In this document: in pieces, positions 1 through 4,404 of the stretch
Layout of the letters: each line of letters starts with the position of its first letter
How positions within the stretch are numbered: the first letter of the stretch is position 1
Assembly: GCA_902494545.1 (NCBI GenBank)
Contig: CABUTP010000087.1
Location: 1-6,764 of the forward strand
Direction: 5' to 3'
DNA length: 6,764 nt
Origin: an uncultured Collinsella sp.
GTDB lineage: Bacteria > Actinomycetota > Coriobacteriia > Coriobacteriales > Coriobacteriaceae
Translations under genes and position numbers: made by a program
The notes under the pieces: generated by a model
Databases searched by the model: none
What the model saw: the letters and a program-made list of their open reading frames with translations, nothing else
What the model was told of the DNA's origin: nothing

Positions 1-12
1 CGGCGAGCGGGG

Positions 13-18
13 TAATAT
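13..18 (+). promoter_or_regulatory. Possible -10 box for rplM-rpsI
   Basis: TAATAT matches the TATAAT consensus at four of six positions. It would place the transcription start near position 25, where the leader hairpin begins. The matching -35 region would lie before the window, so only half of the promoter can be judged. Confidence 0.3.
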
Positions 19-24
19 GGACGG

Positions 25-84
25 GTTACTTGCAGAGCCCCGTGAATCTCTGTAACAACACGTACTGTACATGGAGGAGTCTAA
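25..84 (+). promoter_or_regulatory. Candidate structured leader of the rplM-rpsI operon
   Basis: The 60 bases before rplM can fold into a hairpin. GTTAC (25-29) pairs with GTAAC (52-56) and AGAG (34-37) pairs with CTCT (48-51), leaving a 4-nt bulge and a 10-nt loop. A competing helix, ACGGG (21-25) with CCCGT (39-43), uses the loop. Ribosomal protein operons, including rplM-rpsI in Bacillus (the L13 leader), are often autoregulated by such leaders. Homology to that Rfam family is not claimed. The ribosome binding site GGAGGAG (73-79) lies outside the hairpin. Confidence 0.35.
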
Positions 85-528
85 GTGATTTCGAAATCGA
101 CTCACTACGCCAAGCAGGGCGAGGTCCAGCGCAACTGGGTTCTCGTCGACGCCGATGGTGCTGTCCTGGGCCGTCTTGCCACCCAGATCGCAATGATCCT
201 GCGCGGTAAGAACAAGCCCCAGTTCACGCCCAACAGCGACTGCGGCGACTTCGTTGTCGTCATCAACGCCGATAAGGTCCAGCTTACCGGTAACAAGGCC
301 GACACGAAGACCTATTATCGCCACAGCGGCTACAACGGCGGCCTCAAGGCTGAGAGCTTCCGCCAGGCTATGGAGAAGCACCCGGAGAAGGTCATCGAGC
401 GCGCCGTTCGCGGCATGCTGCCCAAGACCACCCTCGGCCGTGCCCAGATGACCAAGCTTAAGGTCTACGCTGGTGCCGAGCATCCGCACGCTGCCCAGAA
501 CCCCACGAAGATTGAGCTGGAGGCTTAA
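85..528 (+). CDS. rplM: 50S ribosomal protein L13
   Basis: This is ribosomal protein L13 (uL13), an early-assembling 23S rRNA-binding protein of the large subunit. The protein is 147 aa, close to the usual 142-150. Recognisable segments are RNWVLVDADG near residues 17-25, the GRLATQIA helix (29-36), the LRGKNKP stretch (39-45), and the family signature around GMLPKTTLGRAQ (110-121), followed by KVYAGAEHPHAAQNP (126-140). The start is GTG at 85, chosen because a strong GGAGGAG (73-79) sits five bases upstream and no better ATG exists. The rpsI start lies two bases after its TAA, and the rpsI ribosome binding site is inside the last rplM codons, so translation is probably coupled. Identification is secure. 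Confidence 0.97.
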   Translation: MISKSTHYAKQGEVQRNWVLVDADGAVLGRLATQIAMILRGKNKPQFTPNSDCGDFVVVINADKVQLTGNKADTKTYYRHSGYNGGLKAESFRQAMEKHPEKVIERAVRGMLPKTTLGRAQMTKLKVYAGAEHPHAAQNPTKIELEA

Positions 529-530
529 AG

Positions 531-926
<396 letters not shown>

Positions 927-956
927 GGTTTTATCTCCTTACGAGATACAATGTAC

Positions 957-999
957 AAGCGGGGCCTGCCGATTGCTCGGCGGGTCCCGCTTTTCTTTT
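957..999 (+). terminator. Intrinsic terminator after rpsI
   Basis: A 14-bp stem (957-970 with 979-992) contains only two G-U pairs and has an 8-nt loop. A T-rich run (991-999) follows directly. This is a textbook rho-independent terminator closing the ribosomal protein operon. It may also attenuate read-through into glmM, because no convincing promoter is visible between it and glmM. Confidence 0.9.
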
Positions 1000-1005
1000 C
1001 GACTA

Positions 1006-1032
1006 GGGTGGGCGGCTGCGTTTTGCCCACTT
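1006..1032 (+). promoter_or_regulatory. Hairpin just upstream of the glmM ribosome binding site
   Basis: GTGGGC (1008-1013) pairs perfectly with GCCCAC (1025-1030), and two outer G-U pairs extend the stem to 8 bp with an 11-nt loop. The stem ends four bases before the ribosome binding site AAGGAG (1036-1041). No T-run follows, so it is not an intrinsic terminator. It could modulate glmM translation or protect the mRNA end, but no function is demonstrated. Confidence 0.35.
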
Positions 1033-1048
1033 GGGAAGGAGCGATCCT

Positions 1049-2386
1049 ATGCCCCAGAACATCTTCGGTACCGACGGCGTCCGTGGCGTCGCCAACGCCG
1101 ATCTTTCGTGCGACCTCGCGTTTCGCCTGGGCCGCGCGGCGACCAAGTTTCTTGGTCCGGACATCTGCATCGGCCGTGACACGCGCCTTTCGGGCACCAT
1201 GCTCGAGAGTGCTCTGACCGCCGGCATTATGGCCGAGGGCGGCCGCCCGCACTGCTGCGGCGTTATCCCTACGCCGGCCGTGGCGCTGCTCACCGTCCAA
1301 AACGAGCTCGATGGCGGCATCGTCATTTCTGCTTCGCATAATCCGCCGGAGTTCAACGGCATCAAGTTCTTTAGCCGCAAGGGCATGAAGCTTCCCGACG
1401 CGGTTGAGGAAGAGATCAGCGCCTGGGTCATGTCCGAGGAGGCCATGGCTGCCGACACGCTGCCGACCGGCGCCGGTGTGGGTCACATCATCAAGATGAA
1501 GGACGCCCGCAAGGCATATGTCGATCATGCCATCAGCACGCTCGACGGCCTTAAGCTCGACGGCCTGGTTGTTGCCGTCGACTGCGGTCACGGTGCTTCC
1601 TGCCAGACCACGCCCGCCGCGCTGCAGCGCCTGGGCGCCACGGTCCATGCCATCAACACCGATTACTGCGGCACTGACATTAACGTTGAGTGTGGCTCCA
1701 CGCACCTTGAGCCCCTGCGCGAGCTCGTGCTGCGCACCCACGCCGATATCGGCCTTGCCCACGACGGCGACGCCGATCGCGTGCTGTTCGTGGACAGCGA
1801 GGGCAACGAGATTGATGGCGACTACATCCTGGCTATCTGCGGCTCCGACCTTGCTGCTCGCGGCAAGCTCGCCAACTCCGAGATCGTCTCGACCGTCATG
1901 TGCAACCTGGGCTTCTCCATCGCCATGAAGGAGCAGGGCTTCGAGATGGTCCAGACCGCCGTGGGCGACCGCTATGTTCTTGAGCGTATGCTCGAGGACG
2001 GTGCTGTCATCGGCGGCGAGCAGTCCGGCCACATCATCTTCCTGGAGCACAACACCACCGGCGACGGCTTGGTGACGGCCCTGCAGCTTTTGGCCGTGCT
2101 CAAGCGCACCGGCCGTACCCTCACCGACCTTGCCGGCATCATGAAGAAGTACCCGCAGGTGCTCGTCAACGTGCATTCGGACAACAAGGCCGGCCTGGAC
2201 GATTGCCAGCCCATTTGGGACGCCGTCGCTGCCGCCGAGAAGGAGCTCAATGGTCGCGGCCGCATCTTGGTGCGCCCGAGCGGTACCGAGCCGCTGGTTC
2301 GCGTTATGGCCGAGGCGGAGACGCATGAGCTGACCCAGCGCGTTGTTGACGATATCGTCGAGGTTGTCAAGCGCGAACTTCCCTAA
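1049..2386 (+). CDS. glmM: Phosphoglucosamine mutase
   Basis: GlmM interconverts glucosamine-6-phosphate and glucosamine-1-phosphate in the cytoplasm, the second step of UDP-GlcNAc synthesis for peptidoglycan. The 445 aa match the usual family length. The N-terminus has FGTDGVRG (residues 6-13). The active-site loop SASHNP (94-99) contains the phosphoserine, Ser96. The Mg2+ loop DGDADR (239-244) is intact, as are the sugar-binding GEQSGH (323-328) and the phosphate-binding RPSGTEPLVRVM (409-420). All key residues are present, so it should be active. The start is ATG at 1049 with AAGGAG (1036-1041) seven bases upstream. An in-frame TTG at 1031 would overlap that ribosome binding site and is not used. 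glmM follows the rpsI terminator and is 71 bases before the IIA gene, with no terminator between them, so the two may share a transcript. Confidence 0.96.
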   Translation: MPQNIFGTDGVRGVANADLSCDLAFRLGRAATKFLGPDICIGRDTRLSGTMLESALTAGIMAEGGRPHCCGVIPTPAVALLTVQNELDGGIVISASHNPPEFNGIKFFSRKGMKLPDAVEEEISAWVMSEEAMAADTLPTGAGVGHIIKMKDARKAYVDHAISTLDGLKLDGLVVAVDCGHGASCQTTPAALQRLGATVHAINTDYCGTDINVECGSTHLEPLRELVLRTHADIGLAHDGDADRVLFVDSEGNEIDGDYILAICGSDLAARGKLANSEIVSTVMCNLGFSIAMKEQGFEMVQTAVGDRYVLERMLEDGAVIGGEQSGHIIFLEHNTTGDGLVTALQLLAVLKRTGRTLTDLAGIMKKYPQVLVNVHSDNKAGLDDCQPIWDAVAAAEKELNGRGRILVRPSGTEPLVRVMAEAETHELTQRVVDDIVEVVKRELP

Positions 2387-2407
2387 TGGCCAAAAACGGG
2401 TGCCAAG

Positions 2408-2416
2408 TGGTAAACT
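2408..2416 (+). promoter_or_regulatory. Possible extended -10 promoter before the PTS IIA gene
   Basis: TGG followed by TAAACT forms an extended -10 motif (TGN plus four of six matches to TATAAT), 42 bases before the ATG. No good -35 is seen, which is tolerated with extended -10 elements. It would give a leader of about 35 nt. The alternative is read-through from glmM. Confidence 0.3.
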
Positions 2417-2457
2417 GACAAGGTTATTTTGATTGATTGGTATGTCCGAGGGGGAGC

Positions 2458-2955
2458 ATGTTCACTAAAGTCCTAAGGTCTTTTGGTATGCGTGGTCGAG
2501 TCCTTACGCTGGATGCTCCCATCTCTGGCGATGTCATTCCGTTGTCCGAGGTCAATGACCAGACGTTTGCCACCGGCCTTTTGGGCCAGGGCGTGGCGAT
2601 TCAGCCTACTGGCACGCGCGTGATTGCGCCGGCAGACGCCAAGGTCGAGGCCATTTTTCCCACGGGACACGCCGTTGCGCTCAACACGGTCGATGGCTTA
2701 GACGTGCTCATCCACGTTGGTTTGGACACTGTTCAGCTCGAGGGCAAGCACTTTACCGTACATGCGCAAGTGGGTGACATCGTCCATAAGGGCGATGTGC
2801 TCATCGAGTTCGATCGCGAGGCAATTGCTGCTGAGGGCTACGATGTGACGGTTCCCATCTTGGTGTGCAACTCCGTTGAGTTCTCGAGCATCAAGGGTTC
2901 CGTTGGCGAGCATGTCGAGGAGATGGACCAACTCATCGTTGCTCGCGAGCGCTAG
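2458..2955 (+). CDS. crr: PTS glucose-family IIA component (stand-alone)
   Basis: This is a single-domain EIIA of the glucose/GlcNAc PTS family. It accepts phosphate from HPr and passes it to the IIB domain of a sugar permease; in several bacteria it also has regulatory roles. At 165 aa it is close to E. coli Crr (169). Recognisable parts are the APISGDVIPLSEVNDQTFA start of the beta-sandwich (residues 20-38), GQGVAIQPTG (43-52), His71 in PTGHA, and the phospho-accepting His86 in LIHVGLDTV. Both active-site histidines are present. ATG 2458 was chosen because AGGGGGAG (2449-2456) precedes it closely and the MFTKVLRSFG start resembles the family. An in-frame start at 2437 would include that ribosome binding site. 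It ends TAG-TGA, a tandem stop. No IIB or IIC gene is in the window, so the partner permease is unknown. GlcNAc or glucosamine transport is a guess from the neighbours. Confidence 0.9.
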   Translation: MFTKVLRSFGMRGRVLTLDAPISGDVIPLSEVNDQTFATGLLGQGVAIQPTGTRVIAPADAKVEAIFPTGHAVALNTVDGLDVLIHVGLDTVQLEGKHFTVHAQVGDIVHKGDVLIEFDREAIAAEGYDVTVPILVCNSVEFSSIKGSVGEHVEEMDQLIVARER

Positions 2956-2983
2956 TGAGCGTCCTCAGCCTTTAGCCTACAAT
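2955..2983 (+). promoter_or_regulatory. Candidate nagB promoter
   Basis: TACAAT (2978-2983) matches the -10 consensus at five of six positions. GTGAGC (2955-2960) is a weak -35 (three of six) at 17-bp spacing. Transcription would start near 2990, immediately before the perfect hairpin, giving a leader of about 240 nt for nagB. No better promoter was seen closer to nagB. Confidence 0.35.
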
Positions 2984-2995
2984 TCAAACACGTTT

Positions 2996-3029
2996 ACGGA
3001 GGGCGCCCTTGAAAGAGGGCGCCCTCCGT
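2996..3029 (+). terminator. Perfect GC-rich hairpin between the IIA gene and nagB, no U-tract
   Basis: The arm 2996-3009 pairs without mismatch to 3016-3029 (14 bp) around a TGAAAG loop. Each arm carries the self-complementary decamer AGGGCGCCCT (3000-3009 and 3016-3025). Its place 40 bases after the IIA stop suggests a terminator, but no T-run follows on this strand and none is seen at the far side for the opposite strand. U-less terminators have been proposed in actinobacteria. It may instead be the 5' stabilising stem of the nagB transcript if the promoter at 2955-2983 is real. Confidence 0.55.
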
Positions 3030-3227
3030 GGCAATATGAGAAACGTCCGAAGCTAAACAGCTTTGGGTCACCGTGGACGGGCAGGGGCCTCGACGCGGCT
3101 AGACACGAGACACATACATTACGCGACCTCGCCCTGGTGGCCGCACACGTTGGTTGCGGCCGACGCGGGCCGCGGGCAAGTGCTTGTAAGGGGAGCCTTG
3201 CCTCTCTTGTACGAGAAAGGACGCGTA
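3030..3227 (+). promoter_or_regulatory. Structured 5' leader of nagB, possible cis-regulatory RNA
   Basis: No gene is recognised here, but the stretch is dense in pairing. AAGCT/AGCTT form a small hairpin (3050-3063). A long stem (P3) joins GGTCACC (3066-3072), GGGC (3079-3082), GGGG (3084-3087) and CGCG (3094-3097) to CGCG (3122-3125), CCTC (3127-3130), GCCC (3131-3134) and GGTGGCC (3136-3142). GGCCGCA (3139-3145) can instead pair with TGCGGCC (3155-3161), called P4. That partner can also pair with GGCCGC (3168-3173), called P5. Near the start codon, CCTT plus TCTC (3196-3206) can pair with GAGA plus AAGG (3213-3220) and bury the ribosome binding site, while AGGGGAG (3189-3195) can pair with CTCTCTT (3202-3208) and release it. 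No known riboswitch consensus was recognised. The high GC content makes chance pairing likely, so function is inferred only. Confidence 0.4.
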
Positions 3228-3956
3228 ATGAAGATCATTAAAGCTAAAGACTACGAGGATATGAGCCGCAAGGCCGCCAATATCATCTCGGCCCAGGTTA
3301 TCCTCAAGCCCGATTGCGTGCTGGGTCTTGCCACCGGCTCCACTCCGATTGGCGCCTACAAGCAGCTCGCCGCTTGGTACGAGAAGGGTGACGTCGACTT
3401 TGCCGAGGTCAGCACCTACAACCTCGACGAGTATCGTGGCCTTTCGCACGACGATCCCCAGAGCTACCACTACTTTATGCGTGAGAACTTCTTCGATCAC
3501 ATTAACATCGACCTGAACAACACGCATGTGCCCGATGGCTCCAATCCCGACGCTGCCGCTGCCTGCTCTGAGTACGACGAGATCGTCGCTGCTGCCGGTT
3601 ACCCTGATCTGCAGCTGCTCGGCATCGGTAACAACGGTCACATTGGCTTCAACGAGCCCGATGACCACTTCTCCAAGGGTACGCACTGTGTCGACCTTAC
3701 CGAGAGCACTATTCAGGCCAACAGCCGCCTGTTCGACAGCATCGACGACGTGCCCCGTCAGGCCTACACCATGGGCACTCAGACCATCATGTATGCCCGC
3801 ATGATCCTGGTTGTCGCCAACGGCGAGGCCAAGGCACAGGCCGTGCATGACATGTGCTATGGTCCGGTTACCCCCGAGTGCCCTGCCTCGATCCTGCAGC
3901 TGCACACCAACTGCGTTGTCGTTGCCGACGAGGCCGCCCTTTCGCTCTGCAAGTAG
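3228..3956 (+). CDS. nagB: Glucosamine-6-phosphate deaminase
   Basis: NagB converts glucosamine-6-phosphate and water to fructose-6-phosphate and ammonia, the last step of GlcNAc/glucosamine catabolism. At 242 aa it matches the short Bacillus type rather than the 266-aa allosteric E. coli form, which has a longer C-terminus. Motifs include the phosphate loop GLATGSTP (residues 33-40), NLDEYRGL with Asp67 (65-72), GIGNNGHIGFNEP (132-144) with His137 and Glu142, and ANSRLFD (164-170). Position 135 is Asn where E. coli has catalytic Asp141; Bacillus NagB has Asn there too, so this is normal for the subgroup. ATG 3228 is supported by GAGAAAGGA (3213-3221) and by the family-like MKIIKAKDYE start. 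The frame is open upstream to 3063, but that part has no family similarity. It opposes GlmM/GlmS flux, so leader-based control would make sense. A terminator follows. Confidence 0.96.
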   Translation: MKIIKAKDYEDMSRKAANIISAQVILKPDCVLGLATGSTPIGAYKQLAAWYEKGDVDFAEVSTYNLDEYRGLSHDDPQSYHYFMRENFFDHINIDLNNTHVPDGSNPDAAAACSEYDEIVAAAGYPDLQLLGIGNNGHIGFNEPDDHFSKGTHCVDLTESTIQANSRLFDSIDDVPRQAYTMGTQTIMYARMILVVANGEAKAQAVHDMCYGPVTPECPASILQLHTNCVVVADEAALSLCK

Positions 3957-3988
3957 CGAAAGCCTATCACCTCGACATAGCTTTGCCG

Positions 3989-4016
3989 AAGGCCTCCGCT
4001 TTGCGGGGGCCTTTTT
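3989..4016 (+). terminator. Intrinsic terminator after nagB
   Basis: An 11-bp stem (3989-3999 with 4003-4013) has one G-U pair, a TTT loop and a run of five T (4012-4016). It is a clear rho-independent terminator 32 bases after the nagB stop and separates nagB from the downstream regulator. Confidence 0.92.
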
Positions 4017-4152
4017 GCTGAGCGCTCGCCGTGTGCTTGACGAAAATCTGGCCGCGAACTGGACGGGTGCGTCTGGTGCAACATGATTCATTCCATAACA
4101 GATACTATGCATAAATGCTATGAAAAGGTCGCAGACGGTAGCTGGCGTTAGG

Positions 4153-4168
4153 TGAGTTGCGCAACACA
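4153..4168. promoter_or_regulatory. Palindromic operator candidate
   Basis: GTTGCGCAAC (4156-4165) is a perfect 10-bp palindrome. Beyond one A/A mismatch the TG/CA ends also match, giving a 16-bp dyad typical of dimeric repressor sites. It abuts a possible -35 box (TTGAAC, 4170-4175). Confidence 0.3.
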
Positions 4169-4169
4169 A

Positions 4170-4196
4170 TTGAACAGCGCTCATTTGAGGTACACT
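4170..4196 (+). promoter_or_regulatory. Weak promoter candidate upstream of the regulator
   Basis: TTGAAC (4170-4175) and TACACT (4191-4196) each match the consensus at four positions, but the spacing is only 15 bp. If used it would give a leader of about 200 nt. Reported as a possibility only. Confidence 0.2.
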
Positions 4197-4320
4197 GCCA
4201 AAGGATGGGACAAGCTGGCAAGCGCATTGACCTGCGCAAAGACTGATTGGTTGGGGGATAAGTTTCAATCGGACCACGCTGAACAAAAACTTGCCATTTG
4301 CGTACCAACAAACATCCTAA

Positions 4321-4372
4321 ACCGTAGCATCGCTCTATTCATCTAGCGATACATATGGTCTAGCGTTACGGT
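4321..4372. repeat. Clustered direct and inverted repeats just upstream of the regulator
   Basis: CTAGCGATAC (4343-4352) and CTAGCGTTAC (4360-4369) are direct repeats with one mismatch at a 17-bp period. ATCGCT (4329-4334) is an inverted partner of AGCGAT (4345-4350), and ACCGTA (4321-4326) is an inverted partner of TACGGT (4367-4372). The cluster ends about 30 bases before the start codon, a fitting place for an operator, perhaps for autoregulation. Confidence 0.4.
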
Positions 4373-4404
4373 GTCCATGTGGTCGAGTTGGTTGAGGAGC
4401 GGGC

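Larger units (their letters stand above)
4017..4404 (+). other. Intergenic region with repeats and palindromes, no gene recognised
   Basis: This stretch upstream of the regulator looks more AT-rich than its flanks. Only short open frames without family-like sequence or good ribosome binding sites occur on either strand. It contains a near-perfect palindrome (4153-4168), an inverted pair TGGCAAG (4216-4222) / CTTGCCA (4290-4296), and a cluster of related repeats at 4321-4372. It is best read as the control region of the regulator. Confidence 0.5.

Noticed and set aside
1031..1048. TTG start six codons before the glmM ATG
   Set aside because: It would place the start before the AAGGAG ribosome binding site that serves ATG 1049, and GlmM from 1049 already has the standard 445 aa.
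3135..3135. Known riboswitch or glmS ribozyme in the nagB leader
   Set aside because: I looked for the conserved cores of TPP, cobalamin, SAM, c-di-GMP, T-box and glmS elements by eye and recognised none, so no known class is called.
3063..3227. In-frame N-terminal extension of NagB, including a TTG at 3198 after an AGGGGAG
   Set aside because: The extension has no similarity to the family. The ATG at 3228 has a properly spaced ribosome binding site and a family-like N-terminus of normal length. The TTG is too close to the AGGGGAG.
3632..3634. Loss of the catalytic Asp in NagB (Asn135 in the GNNGH motif)
   Set aside because: The short Bacillus-type NagB enzymes also carry Asn here, so this is a subgroup feature and not an inactivating change.
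3099..4286. Long antisense open frame (395 codons) across nagB and its flanks
   Set aside because: Its regular valine/glycine-rich sequence over nagB reflects GC-biased codons read backwards. It also crosses the nagB terminator and leader without any family signal.
4152..4346. Small + strand open frame (64 codons, GTG start) in the intergenic region, and a 68-codon frame opposite it
   Set aside because: Neither has a convincing ribosome binding site or recognisable sequence, and both run through palindromes and repeats that look regulatory.
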